Origin: Iningainema tapete BLCC-T55
GTDB lineage: Bacteria; Cyanobacteriota; Cyanobacteriia; Cyanobacteriales; Nostocaceae
NCBI RefSeq assembly: GCF_014698965.1
Contig: NZ_JACXAE010000083.1
Span: forward strand, 33,109-97,108
DNA: 64,000 bases
Direction of reading: 5' to 3'
Shown here: piece by piece, positions 52,771-62,572 of the stretch
Numbering within the stretch: the first letter of the stretch is position 1
Layout of the letters: the number at the start of each line of letters is the position of its first letter
Position numbers and translations under genes: made by a program
The notes under the pieces: model-generated
What the model was told of the DNA's origin: nothing
The model's database searches: none
What the model saw: the letters and a program-made list of their open reading frames with translations, nothing else

Positions 52771-55454
52771 TAGGATTTTCTCTCTATGTAAAATTTTTGT
52801 AATAGAACTGCCACCAGAGCAGTCCACCCGGTCTGGTGGCTTGCCCCCACACCTCGACCTGTATCACCATGAAAGTACTCATGGAAAAGCGTAAGTTTTC
52901 GCCAGTGAGGGTCAAGAGCGTAACGCCGATCATCCCCCTGCCAAGGACAGCGTCCGGCTTCATCAGGCATGAAGAGTTTTACTAAGCGCAACCCGATCTC
53001 CTGCGAGACCTCTGTTAGGGTGATCATTTGTCCCGATCCCGTAGGAAACTCAACTTTGAGGGTATCCCCGTAGAAGTTATGGTAACGCTCAAGGGCTTCA
53101 ATGAGTAAGTAGTTGAGCGGAAACCAGATGGGTCCGCGCCAGTTTGAGTTGCCACCAAACTGGTTAGTATCCGACTCGCCAGGAACATACTCCACCCGGT
53201 ACTCCTCGTCGTCAACCCAAAAAGAATATGGGTTGTCTTTGTGGATGCGCGAGAGAGAGCGGATACCGTAGGGCGACAGAAACTCTTTCTCGTCTAAAAG
53301 ATAACGCAGTATCCGCTCTAGACGTTCTCGCGTAGGAATGGTCAGCAGCAGACGCCCGTTGGTTCCATCCTGTTTCTTGTAGGAGATATGTTGAGAAAGA
53401 TCCTCGCGGTTCTCTAAGAGCCAGCGGACACGCTTGGAAAAACCACCCAGTCGCTTAGCAACTTCCTGCTCCAAGACCTCAACGGTACAAAGCGGGATAA
53501 GTCCGACTAGCGATCTAACCCGTAGAGGAAGAGGCTTCCCCTCGCTAATTCCTTGCTCATGGGATCTGAGGTGGTCGTAGTAGAAGCCGTCTTCCTCATC
53601 CCAAAGACCCGTTCCATCCAGAGAGTTCATCGCGTCTGAAATCATAATGAAGTGCTCGAAGAATTTGGAGGCGAGATCCTTGTAAATGGGATCTGTCTCA
53701 GCAAGTTCAAGTGCCATTGACAGCATTATGCTACAGTAAAAAGCCATCCAAGCCGTCGCGTCGGCTTGTTCAAGGCGTCCGCCAGTTGGCAGGGAATGCG
53801 ATCGGTCAAAAACGCCAATATTATCGAGACCTAGGAAGCCGCCCTCGAAGATGTTATTGCCCTCCATATCCTTACGGTTCACCCACCAGGTAAAGTTGAG
53901 CAGCAGTTTATGGAAGGCGCGAGTGAGGAAAACGCGATCCCCTTGACCGTTACAAGCTGTTAACTTATAGACGCGCCAGCACGCCCAAGCGTGAACCGGT
54001 GGGTTGGTGTCGGAGAAGGAAAATTCGTAGGCTGGGAGTGCTCCGTTCGGATGCATATACCACTCGCGTAAAAAGAGCATAAGCTGCTCCTTAGCAAAGT
54101 CAGGATCGAGTTTTGCCATTGGGATCATGTGGAAAGCGAGATCCCAAGTAGCGTACCAAGGATACTCCCACTTGTCAGGTACTGAGATGACATCGCGATT
54201 GTAAAGATGCTGCGCCCAGTCGCGGTTGAGGCTAACTCTACCCTCTGGCGATGGCTGAGTGGGATCGCCTGCAAGCCAATCCATTAGTCCGTAATGGTAG
54301 AACTGCTTTGACCAGAGAAGGCCAGCGCAGGCTTGACGCAGGACACGGCATTCATCAAGTGGTAGGTTTTTATAGATACCTGAATAGAATTCATTCGCCT
54401 CGTGGATGCGAGTCACAAAAATCTGCTCAAAGTCCTGACCAAACACCGTCATAGCTTCCTCTTCGGCAAATAGCCGCAGCCTGAGCGTTGCCGTTTGACC
54501 AGGTAGTAACTCAAGGTGGTAGTGAACCGCCGCCTTTGTCCCAATTTCTGCTGGATTGATTACCTCAATATTTTTACTTATAATATATGTGTGAAAAGCA
54601 TCTTTTACGTAGAGACTGGCATTCTGTGTACCAAACAGCCGTGCTGTGTTCGTCTCGTTCTCAGTGAAGAGAAATGTTGGCGCATTGCCAGAAAATGGTT
54701 CGGCTACAAGACGAAACCTTCCAAGCGTGGCGTGGGATGCTACTAGCCCACCATCCTTCGCCCGCTCGATCTGAGGCTTTGACCAATACCCATCACCTGT
54801 GCGACCCCAAGACCAGGTATTCTTAAACCAGAGTGTAGGCAAGACATCCAGTGTGGCAGTATCGGAACCCCGGTTGGCAATCGTCAGCCGGAGCAAAATA
54901 TCATTGGGAGCTGCCTTAGCATATTCTGCAAAGACATCAAAGTAGCGGCTTTGATCAAAAATACCAGTGTCAATGAGTTCAAACTCTGGATCTTTCGGAC
55001 TCCGACGGCGGTTCTCCTCCACTAGCTGGGTGTAAGGAAACTCCGCTTGCGGGTACTTGTAAAGAGCCTTCATATAGGAGTGGGTGGGCGTCGAGTCGAG
55101 GTAGAAGTAGCACTCTTTGACATCCTCGCCGTGGTTGCCCTCGGTGTTAGTCAAACCGAACAGACGCTCCTTTAAAAAGGGGTCGCGCCCGTTCCACAGC
55201 GCTAGTGCCAAACACAGACGACCCTGGCGATCGCATAAACCCAGGAGTCCGTCTTCGCCCCAACGGTAGGCGCGACTGCGGGCGTGATCATGAGTGAAGT
55301 AGTCCCAACTCGACCCGTCTTGGGAGTAATCCTCGCGCACCGTACCCCACTGGCGCTCAGCAAGGTAGGGTCCCCAACGCTTCCAGTTTTTCTCCCGCCG
55401 TGCGCTTTCTTCGAGACGCTCGAGCTCAGCATTGAAGCTGTTTTCTCGGTTCAT
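52770..55454 (-). CDS. GH63-like glucosidase
   Basis: The 894-residue protein belongs to the bacterial GH63 / mannosyl-oligosaccharide glucosidase-like group: [92 protein letters not shown], then in the catalytic (alpha/alpha)6 barrel [39 protein letters not shown] and [18 protein letters not shown]. Asp in YATWDLAFH and the acidic residue near EYFHGDTG are candidates for catalysis. Such enzymes hydrolyse alpha-glucosidic links, in some bacteria of glucosylglycerate or related compatible solutes; the substrate here is inferred. The gene is followed by the coupled DUF421 pseudogene. Confidence 0.8.
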   Translation of the reverse strand: MNRENSFNAELERLEESARREKNWKRWGPYLAERQWGTVREDYSQDGSSWDYFTHDHARSRAYRWGEDGLLGLCDRQGRLCLALALWNGRDPFLKERLFGLTNTEGNHGEDVKECYFYLDSTPTHSYMKALYKYPQAEFPYTQLVEENRRRSPKDPEFELIDTGIFDQSRYFDVFAEYAKAAPNDILLRLTIANRGSDTATLDVLPTLWFKNTWSWGRTGDGYWSKPQIERAKDGGLVASHATLGRFRLVAEPFSGNAPTFLFTENETNTARLFGTQNASLYVKDAFHTYIISKNIEVINPAEIGTKAAVHYHLELLPGQTATLRLRLFAEEEAMTVFGQDFEQIFVTRIHEANEFYSGIYKNLPLDECRVLRQACAGLLWSKQFYHYGLMDWLAGDPTQPSPEGRVSLNRDWAQHLYNRDVISVPDKWEYPWYATWDLAFHMIPMAKLDPDFAKEQLMLFLREWYMHPNGALPAYEFSFSDTNPPVHAWACWRVYKLTACNGQGDRVFLTRAFHKLLLNFTWWVNRKDMEGNNIFEGGFLGLDNIGVFDRSHSLPTGGRLEQADATAWMAFYCSIMLSMALELAETDPIYKDLASKFFEHFIMISDAMNSLDGTGLWDEEDGFYYDHLRSHEQGISEGKPLPLRVRSLVGLIPLCTVEVLEQEVAKRLGGFSKRVRWLLENREDLSQHISYKKQDGTNGRLLLTIPTRERLERILRYLLDEKEFLSPYGIRSLSRIHKDNPYSFWVDDEEYRVEYVPGESDTNQFGGNSNWRGPIWFPLNYLLIEALERYHNFYGDTLKVEFPTGSGQMITLTEVSQEIGLRLVKLFMPDEAGRCPWQGDDRRYALDPHWRKLTLFHEYFHGDTGRGVGASHQTGWTALVAVLLQKFYIERKS

Positions 55455-55489
55455 TGTTTAAGCCTCCTCATGGAAAAAATATTACCAGA

Positions 55490-56464
55490 CTATAAATTCA
55501 CGCGATGTGCGATCGCTGGCAGCACTTTCTCACCAAAGACCTCAATGAACTTTTGCTGCTGAGTGTTGACGTTGTGCAGGATAATTTCACTAAAGCCGAG
55601 TTCCACATCCTTCTGGAGCCATTCAATGTGCTGTCCCGTGTTGGCAGAAATTCGCACAGCGTTGTCTAAATCCTCTAACTTCACAAACTCTGCCGCCGCA
55701 TCAAACTGTTGGGGAGTTTGGAGTTCTGTCATCATGACATTATTAAAGATGTTAGTACGCCACTGCTGGTAAGCTTCAAACCGTGCTTCCTCCTCATTTG
55801 CTGCATAAGAGAGCTGCACCTTGAGATACATCGGCTTGCCCTCTCCACCGCCACGCTGAAATGCCTCCACCACCAAGCGCAGCTTTTGGGGTGGGCAAGA
55901 AACGGTGATCAGTCCATCCGCCCAACTTCCCACCCACTCTGCTGTTTCGGTAGTGATAGCTGCCCCAATAATTTGGGGTGGAGTCTGGGGTCGAGTGTAA
56001 AGCTTCGCTGACTCGACACAAACCAGACCGTGGTGAGTGACAGTCTCTCCAGCCCAGAGAGCGCGGATGATTTCAACACACTCTTGTAAACGAGCGTTCC
56101 GCTCAGCCTTGATCGGCCAACGTCCACCAGTGATGTGTTCGTTGAGTGCCTGACCGCTACCCAATGCCACCCAGAAGCGACCAGGAAACATTTCTGCTAA
56201 TGTGGCGGCGGCTTGAGCAATGATGGCAGGATGGTATCGCTGCCCTGGGGCATTGACGACGCCGAAGGTAAGGTTCGTTGCCTGTAAAGCCGCGCCTAAC
56301 CATGACCAAGCAAACCCACTCTGTCCTTGTAACTCACTCCAGGGATAGAAGTGGTCAGAGGACAAAGCATGTGTGAATCCAGCCTGCTCTGCCAACTGAA
56401 CGTACTCTAATAAGGTGCTGGGCTTGAACTGCTCGTGAGAAACATGATATCCAAATTTTGTCAT
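55490..56464 (-). CDS. LLM-class flavin-dependent oxidoreductase
   Basis: The 324-residue protein is a luciferase-like TIM-barrel: MTKFGYHVSHEQFKPSTLLE, YVQLAEQAGFTHALSSDHFY, WSWLGAALQATNLTFGVVNA, HPAIIAQAAATLAEMFPGRF, WVALGSGQALNEHITGGRWP, RLQECVEIIRALWAGETVTH. The GSGQALNEH loop is typical of the F420/FMN-dependent LLM subgroup often annotated TIGR03885 or TIGR03557. It probably uses FMN, since F420 is not general in cyanobacteria. The substrate is unknown. It lies 35 bases upstream of the glucosidase on the same strand, so they may be co-transcribed. Confidence 0.82.
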   Translation of the reverse strand: MTKFGYHVSHEQFKPSTLLEYVQLAEQAGFTHALSSDHFYPWSELQGQSGFAWSWLGAALQATNLTFGVVNAPGQRYHPAIIAQAAATLAEMFPGRFWVALGSGQALNEHITGGRWPIKAERNARLQECVEIIRALWAGETVTHHGLVCVESAKLYTRPQTPPQIIGAAITTETAEWVGSWADGLITVSCPPQKLRLVVEAFQRGGGEGKPMYLKVQLSYAANEEEARFEAYQQWRTNIFNNVMMTELQTPQQFDAAAEFVKLEDLDNAVRISANTGQHIEWLQKDVELGFSEIILHNVNTQQQKFIEVFGEKVLPAIAHRVNL

Positions 56465-56535
56465 AACAGTTCTTTGTACTAAATTGCGTTTAATAGTCCC
56501 GATCGCTGTTCTAGTAGCAAGCGATGATTTAGGTA

Positions 56536-57612
56536 TTATGAGAAAACTTTCAGAACACCAAACAAGACTGCAGCCACATAAACTACGTATGTTCCGCAGA
56601 GTATCAGTACATCCTTAATAGAGAAGGAGTATTTCTCAGATCCCCGATACATTAGCGTAGCCGCTAATACCGCAAACAATACAACAGCAGCCATGTTGAC
56701 ACAAAAGAGCTTGAACTCTTCTGGTTTGACTGGCAACCAGATCATTGCCAGTGGAAACAAACCGAGGGTAATGGTTAGTGTATTGTCAGCGCAGACGGCT
56801 GTAGCCGCAGTGCTTTCCTGCCCATCCTTTGCTAAGTGCCAGGTAGCAAATAATTCTGGGAGGATGCTCATGGTTGAGGTAATAAACAGCCCGGCGATCG
56901 CTTCGGAAATTTTTAACTCAGTCGCTAGGTTCTCTGTTGCCGTCACTGCTAAGAAGGCAGATGTGGCAAGCACAACGGCACCCCCAATAGCTAGAGCAAT
57001 CCCTTTTTTTTCCCATTCCACTTCCTCACCTTTAGTGCGCCCTTGAATAATGGCGTTTACTACAAAAGTTATGTAAGCGCAAAGCATGATCCCGCCGTCA
57101 ATTGGTTGCAAACCGCGCCAAGGCTTGGGAATTGTAAGCACAGCCGCTAGCACTACAATGAGTACGTAGGGGACTGCTTGCGTACTAAAAGCCTGTGGTT
57201 CCAAGCGTAGTAAACTATCACGTCCTTGATTCCCGTTGGAGGATGATTGGTCCTGGTGGCTTTTGTCATTGTCTGTTGAGCTTTGCCGATCTTTTGACTT
57301 ATGATCTTTATCCTTGCAATTAGAAGACATTCTGGAGGCGATGTAGGCAACAGTAATGATTCCTGGAACGGAAAGAATGTTTGAACCAAGCATATTGCCA
57401 AGCCCAATATCTTCAGAACCACGTACAGCGCTGATAGTATTGATCAGCGCCTCTGGGCTAGCCGTTGCGAGAGCAACCAAAGCCGCACCTGCTGCTTGTG
57501 TGATCCCCCACTGTTGCCGCAATTTCCTAAGTGGATCAGCTATTTGATCGGCTCCCCATTCCATTCCCACTACGGCAGCAATGAGAACTGCTAACCAAAG
57601 AAACGTTTGCAC
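56536..57612 (-). CDS. CaCA-family sodium/calcium exchanger-like transporter
   Basis: The 358-residue membrane protein has the two alpha-repeats of the CaCA superfamily: ATASPEALINTISAVRGSED, IGLGNMLGSNILSVPGII (about 48-90) and TSTMSILPELFATWHLAKDG, QESTAATAVCADNTLTITLG (about 240-280). The second repeat has ADN in place of the usual GSN, which may change ion preference. A hydrophilic loop of about 40 charged residues (KDKDHKSKDRQSSTDNDKSH) joins the halves. It probably exchanges Ca2+ or Na+ with protons or Na+ at the inner membrane. Neighbours are the PotD-like gene upstream and the LLM gene downstream, all minus. Confidence 0.8.
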   Translation of the reverse strand: MQTFLWLAVLIAAVVGMEWGADQIADPLRKLRQQWGITQAAGAALVALATASPEALINTISAVRGSEDIGLGNMLGSNILSVPGIITVAYIASRMSSNCKDKDHKSKDRQSSTDNDKSHQDQSSSNGNQGRDSLLRLEPQAFSTQAVPYVLIVVLAAVLTIPKPWRGLQPIDGGIMLCAYITFVVNAIIQGRTKGEEVEWEKKGIALAIGGAVVLATSAFLAVTATENLATELKISEAIAGLFITSTMSILPELFATWHLAKDGQESTAATAVCADNTLTITLGLFPLAMIWLPVKPEEFKLFCVNMAAVVLFAVLAATLMYRGSEKYSFSIKDVLILCGTYVVYVAAVLFGVLKVFS

Positions 57613-57680
57613 CTTAGTTAATTTCCTAAATATTTTTACTTATATTTTTTGCCCAGAGTGCTATAATGGTATGCACAGTA

Positions 57681-58784
57681 TCATACACTTTTGAGCCGGA
57701 ACCAATACTCATTTAAAAGTGTCTGGGTAGCGTCGTCGAGGGGTTGAATTCTTTCACACTTAGCAAGCACTTCTTTTGAAGGTGCCCAGTCGGGTTTATT
57801 CTTAATCTTATCTGAGATCAGGGGTGTTGCAGCTTTGTTGAGATTGCCAAAGCCACTTGCTTCGATGACACTAGCGCTGTTTTCAGCCTTTAAACTAAAG
57901 TTAATCCAATCATAGGCAGCCTCCTTGGCAGGAGCCGTCTTTAGAATGACCATAGTGCTGTTCCATAAAGAGGTTCCACTCTGAGGAATCACGTACTTCA
58001 GGTTAGGGTACTGACTGCTCACAGCTAAAGCATCACCTGAGTATGCCATTGATAAAACCAATTCTCCTTTAACCAACTTTTCTTGCCATTCATGAGAGGT
58101 AAAGGCGGTAACAGCACTTTTTAGCTCTCGTAGTTTTTTATAAGCTGCTTTAATCTGAGCTTCGTTTCTGGAATTATAAGAATAGCCTAGAGTGTGCAAC
58201 GTCATTCCTATGACTTCGCGCCCATCACCTAACAAGCTGATCCGGTTCTTTAGCTGATCTTTGAGATCCCATAGCGATTGCCAGTTTGTCGGTGCAGTCT
58301 TGAGTGCTGTGGAATTGTAAATGATGCCAGTTGTCCCCCAGACGTAAGGTATGCTATAGGTGTTGTCAGGGTCGTAATAGGGTTGAGTGAAATTTTCAGC
58401 GATGTCAGCTATGGCAGTGAGTTTGCTTTTGTCCAAAGGCTCCAGTAGCCCAATATCGATCATTTGCTTGGTGATGTAATCTCTGGGGTAGACAACGCTG
58501 TAGCCAGCTCCACCGCCACCCTCAATTTTGGCAAGCATGGTTTCTTGGTCAGGGTATGTATCTACAATTAGCTTGATGCTAGTCGCTTTGGTGAATTCCT
58601 CTGACACCTGATGATTTACATAGTTTTCCCATGCATAAACCTTCATCTTGCCTCGCGTCGCCACTTTATAAGCGAGGCTCTCCTTTGAAGAGCTAACCGC
58701 CAAGCCACAAGCCGATAGTCCCAACCCTGTCAAGAAGTAGCTACTGTGGAGAAATTGCCGCCGTTTCATTCTGAAAAAAGACAT
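57681..58784 (-). CDS. Spermidine/putrescine-type ABC substrate-binding lipoprotein (PotD-like)
   Basis: The 367-residue protein has a signal with twin arginines and a lipobox (MKRRQFLHSSYFLTGLGLSA, Cys at the lipobox), so it may be a Tat-exported lipoprotein; the ATG at residue 6 is an equally good start. The mature part has KMKVYAWENYVNHQVSEEFT, VVYPRDYITKQMIDIGLLEP, YSIPYVWGTTGIIYNSTAL, LLGDGREVIGMTLHTLGYSY and a PotD/PotF-like C-terminal domain. It binds polyamines or similar cations. No permease or ATPase gene lies beside it, so it is an orphan unless partners are elsewhere. Confidence 0.82.
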   Translation of the reverse strand: MSFFRMKRRQFLHSSYFLTGLGLSACGLAVSSSKESLAYKVATRGKMKVYAWENYVNHQVSEEFTKATSIKLIVDTYPDQETMLAKIEGGGGAGYSVVYPRDYITKQMIDIGLLEPLDKSKLTAIADIAENFTQPYYDPDNTYSIPYVWGTTGIIYNSTALKTAPTNWQSLWDLKDQLKNRISLLGDGREVIGMTLHTLGYSYNSRNEAQIKAAYKKLRELKSAVTAFTSHEWQEKLVKGELVLSMAYSGDALAVSSQYPNLKYVIPQSGTSLWNSTMVILKTAPAKEAAYDWINFSLKAENSASVIEASGFGNLNKAATPLISDKIKNKPDWAPSKEVLAKCERIQPLDDATQTLLNEYWFRLKSV

Positions 58785-58871
58785 TACACAGATGCTCCCT
58801 GTTCTTTTTACCTATTTCACTATCTTGAAGTGTTGCCACTTAGACGAGGGACAATCAACTAGATTACAGCA

Positions 58872-58905
58872 GTAGGGATGGCAGCGATCGCCGCTATCCC
58901 TATCT
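58872..58905. terminator. Imperfect hairpin containing a HIP1 site
   Basis: TAGGGATGGC and GCTATCCCTA flank AGCGATCGCC, giving an imperfect stem with one mismatch in each arm between the PotD-like gene and the small gene upstream of it. It may terminate transcription of the latter (58954-59304). Confidence 0.4.
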
Positions 58906-58953
58906 AGCAGATCCTTTTCTACACGTTAATTCCACAAGTTCTGATCAGGTAGT

Positions 58954-59304
58954 CTACTTGCACAAACTTAGTCTTGAAGAAAAATTATTTACTTTGCTTG
59001 GTGCCTTTACCCCATATTGTTGAGCCATACTGTATACGTTCCATCCTTGTTGAGTACCTAATAATTTTTTCAACTGCAAAAACATCTCATATCCAGTTGA
59101 TGCTAATACTTTACCTTGATTCGCTATGACAAGATAGGGACGGTATTTCCAACCCTTTGGAAATGCTTGCTCTAGTAATTCTTCAGCTTGCTTAGATGCT
59201 ATATTAATTGCCTTAATCTCATTACCTGCTGCTACTTCTATTTTCACAGCAAGTAAATTATCTTCAGCAGGCTTCATACAATAAATAAGATACACTTGCT
59301 GCAC
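58954..59304 (-). CDS. Small soluble protein of unknown function
   Basis: The 116-residue protein starts at a GTG with a GGAGAA ribosome-binding site 9 bases upstream. It reads MQQVYLIYCMKPAEDNLLAV, KIEVAAGNEIKAINIASKQA, EELLEQAFPKGWKYRPYLVI and ends SSRLSLCK. Alternating beta and helix elements suggest a small alpha/beta fold. I do not recognise the family, and it has no membrane segment. Confidence 0.55.
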   Translation of the reverse strand: MQQVYLIYCMKPAEDNLLAVKIEVAAGNEIKAINIASKQAEELLEQAFPKGWKYRPYLVIANQGKVLASTGYEMFLQLKKLLGTQQGWNVYSMAQQYGVKAPSKVNNFSSRLSLCK

Positions 59305-60138
59305 AATAAATTCTCCATTTTAAGTAATTGGTGATTCTGAGCTTGCGATTGTTGAACTCATACTAACTACAAGTCCTCTTCCACAAGAGGATTTCTCATT
59401 GCAGATATAACAGATGCTGCAGACATACACTTTAGATGTTTCTCCCTTATCTCTTCAAGCAATCCATAGCTTGGGTAAGGGTAGTCTGCTTCAACTGCAT
59501 AAATGTAATATTCTTAATAGCTACCGCACAAAGATACTGGTGCACAAACTTAAGCACCAAAGCAAAAATGTTAACAGCATCTGTACAAAATATTCCAGCA
59601 TTTTTTTCAGAATAGAAATTTGCTTGAGATGCAATGCTATTAATTTCCTTACTTACTGATATAATATATAGGAATCCGGTTTGATTTCTGAACAAATCTA
59701 CGTATATCTAGGCAGGGCGCAAGCGCACAAATCCCAGATATGGTGGGCAGTCTCCACCCTACGTGTATTTCAAAAATCAAATAGTAATCCTATATAACTA
59801 CTTAGTTAACACTTGTGTTGATTATGGCTAAGTGTTGCTTTTGGAAATATAGAGTCAATATCAATTAAGTCATCCATAGGCGGGTCTCCATTAAATGCTC
59901 CAGTAAGACCCTAAGGTCTTGACAGACTCCACCACACTGGAAAGCTAAGCTTTAATTTTGTCTATTAATCATATTATCATGAAACCGTTTTTTTGCAACT
60001 AAGTTTATTGGAGAATAAGCTTGCAAGCAGTGCTGATTTAAAAGCCGCACCTTTTAAGTGCACCACTGAAAGCTACGTCAAAGTTATACCCAATTTCCAC
60101 AGTCGGAAGATGTCCTGAAGGGGGGTTGTTATAGTTTG
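59305..60138. other. 834-base region without a recognisable gene
   Basis: Two overlapping short ORFs (59414-59659 plus, 59447-59695 minus) lack protein-like features. There is a small palindrome AAGACC/GGTCTT (59905-59920) and a dispersed-repeat-like stretch with GTGGGCAGTCTCCACCCTAC at about 59740-59762. This flank includes the sequence interrupted by the IS element, whose left end is at 60141. Confidence 0.4.
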
Positions 60139-60140
60139 TA

Positions 60141-61278
60141 GGACTTACGCATTGACAAAAAATCCCATTCATGTATACTAAGCAGCACAAGTATTGTTAA
60201 GATTTTCTACAATGTAATCACGCAAAACCAAAGTGAATAAGTTCCTTTGTAATTCATACCAATTAGAAATTAAGTTTTCAGAACGCATTTTTTCTAAACG
60301 AACAAATGCTTGAATCGAACAAAATATATGTGTTTTGATTGCTTGGCTATCTCTAACCATGAATCGACAAATTCCGCATACTTGTTTGATGGCTCTGTGA
60401 AAACTTTCAATTCCCCAATGGGTATCATGAATTGTCACGAAGGTGCTTCTAGTTATTTCTTGGAGAGATTCATCATCTGGTAGATACAATATATAGTGTC
60501 TAGAGTCTTCTTTTTTAAAGACTTTCCTAAACAACGCGCAGGAATCCAAATTCTCTCAAATGAGTTCTCAAACCTTGCTCTGGAATATCCAGACTGCTTA
60601 CCTGGCAATACTTTCCCGGTTCATTTGATACAGTTCTATTTTTCTCAACCCCAAATAGAAAACCCAATTTCTGGTTTCTTAAAAATTTTAAGTTTTCTAC
60701 TCCTGAGTACCAACTGTCCCCTGTCACTATTCTTGGCTTTACACCCCAATCTATCACTTCCTTAAGCATTTCCTTAATTGTCGTTCTTAGTCTTTCCCTC
60801 CCTTTTGTCGTATATTCTGTAATTTATTGGTACTGAATTTCCATGTACATCACTGTAATACAGTGTGATTAAATTTATTCCTTTGATACAAGAGATGATA
60901 TTTACCAGACCAAAAATAACCGATTAATTCTGCCTTGCTTGGGTCGCTATACAATTTTTCTACTACTGTGTCATCAACACTTAAAATCCCGCCTACTATA
61001 TTTATAAATTCCTGGACTGTATCGAATAAATCTTTCGGTTCGTATCTCTCTCTCAGCAAGAATCTATTCACACGCTTCTTGTGAAACGTTTTCTAATATT
61101 TCTGCTAATCTACAACATCCGCCATGTTTTGGCTCTGATAGCAAAAACAGAGTGTAATGTTCCAGATTGCACTGTGCTGTCGAGGGGAAAGCTGATTTCT
61201 CTGATTGTCCGATACCTGGTAAGTTGATGATACTTTTTATCAATACACTTTTTTACCACTTTGTCAATGCGTAAGTCC
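60141..61278 (-). mobile_element. Degenerate IS701-like insertion sequence
   Basis: Perfect 19-base terminal inverted repeats GGACTTACGCATTGACAAA (60141-60159, and its complement at 61260-61278) bound a 1138-base element. TA flanks both ends, so a short target duplication is possible. The transposase gene inside runs on the minus strand but is broken. The element is shorter than a typical member of about 1.3-1.5 kb, suggesting internal loss. It was inserted in the 3' end of the Cys-motif membrane gene, and its end provides that gene's last codons and stop. Confidence 0.85.
60178..61071 (-). pseudogene. IS701/IS4-like transposase, frameshifted
   Basis: Minus-strand frames read in order: DDTVVEKLYSDPSKAELIGY FWSGKYH, then GVKPRIVTGDSWYSGVENLK FLRNQKLGFLFGVEKN, then SRHYILYLPDDESLQEITRS, TFVTIHDTHWGIESFHRAIK QVCGICRFMVRDSQAIKTHI to the stop at 60178. 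These carry the DDE transposase motifs (D-D-T, G-D-S-W-Y and the W-x-I-E-x-F-H-R glutamate block). At least two frame changes split the gene (near 60,810 and 60,535), so it is inactive. Confidence 0.82.
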
Positions 61279-61656
61279 TATACTATTAGACAAGTAGTCA
61301 GAGCAATTGACTGCTTCTTTGGTTAAAGCAGTAGAAGGGTGTACTGCACATTTAAGATAATGGTTGTCGTGAAAATATTGACATTTTCTACAGGGAACTT
61401 GCCGATAGTGGTTACTGATTACTACTTTATTTTTATCTCGTAAAACATTGCTGGAGATTGAACCGAGAAAAATGATACATGCCCCAACAATCATAAAGGA
61501 AATCAAAACAATAGGTAAAAGTCCAGAATTTGTGTTTTCAACCTGAACTTTTGTGGTATTATGTGTTGCCTTAGTCAGTTGAGCTTCAATCAAAGTCGTC
61601 TGATTAAAACTTTCTTCTGCTGATACATAAAATTGTATTAACTCTGCCTGTCGCAT
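61264..61656 (-). CDS. Cys-motif membrane protein, copy 2 (3' end altered by IS)
   Basis: The 130-residue protein is paralogous to 50824-51207: MRQAELIQFYVSAEESFNQT, a membrane helix (LLPIVLISFMIVGACIIFLG) and CRKCQYFHDNHYLKCAVHPS, TALTKEAVNCSDY. After CSDY the paralogue ends in SPKQ, while here SNSIGLTH and the stop come partly from the IS end (GGACTTACGCATTGA). The Cys module is complete, so the protein may still work. The leader AGAGGTTTTTGAC before ATG matches that of the other copy. Confidence 0.7.
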   Translation of the reverse strand: MRQAELIQFYVSAEESFNQTTLIEAQLTKATHNTTKVQVENTNSGLLPIVLISFMIVGACIIFLGSISSNVLRDKNKVVISNHYRQVPCRKCQYFHDNHYLKCAVHPSTALTKEAVNCSDYLSNSIGLTH

Positions 61657-62572
61657 GTCAAAAACCTCTAGTTATTCAAATTTCATATACCTCTCCTCTG
61701 AACACCTTCTGGGTTTAGAGTAGTTAGATACCTTATTTCAATTTCACAGAAACCAGATCGCAACGCCAAACAGCTATATGAAAAAATCATTGCAACATGG
61801 ATGTAAAAGGAGTTTTGAGTATAAAAATTTAGTAATTTTTATAGTTATAGGGCAGTTTATATTAGGAAGTTTCCTGATTACAACCAAACAGATTACCTCT
61901 TATAGATAACATTTATATTTGAAAACAGCCGTTTGTCAATATAACTATCTATATACTTAAGTTGATTTTTTTATAAATAACGTTTAAATCATAGATTAAA
62001 CAATATATCAAATGATATAATTTTTAGCTAAATTATTAATGCGTTTTTTAGTGCTGAGCGGACACAAAATACTGTCAGACAAGGTAGATAAAGAAAAATT
62101 TAATATTACTAAAACTTGAAAAACTATTAAGGGCTTACTTGTGAAAAGAGCGCTGTTTTTGTATGATGTGGAATTAGTTGTTTAACAGCTTCAAAGTGAG
62201 CGGAGGCGAAATTGAGAAAAATATACTTGCGCCTACTGATAACAAATCACTTTGTAAGAGTGTAAACAGAGATAATGGTGAAAATAGTTTGTACTTTTAT
62301 GCGAGAGTGCGATCGCCTTAAGTATTGCTAAGGCATCTTTATTGACTATGTTGAACTTGTGTTCAGCAATCAGTAACATGTTGCTTAAAAGATGATTACC
62401 TAGATTATCAATTTGAGGATTTATCCCTAGCTCTATGCAAGGATGAGTTAGAGGAGGCGCTAACTACTGAAATTCAGGTTCGGGATTGCTTCGTCAAAGT
62501 GCAAATCTAGAAACTGGCAGTTACTGGGGTGCATCAATCTTTAGCTTTTAGATTTTAAGAAGGTGACAGTTT
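61657..62572. other. 916-base region with little coding signal
   Basis: No intact gene is seen. The first 450 bases are AT-rich. An open segment at 62355-62510 (CLKDDYLDYQFEDLSLALCK, DELEEALTTEIQVRDCFVKV) looks like the tail of a lost gene. It ends 63 bases before the phosphohexomutase start, which has a good ribosome-binding site (AGAAGGTGACAG). Confidence 0.4.

Noticed and set aside
59414..59695. Overlapping ORFs on both strands
   Set aside because: Both are short, lack a ribosome-binding site and have no protein-like pattern.
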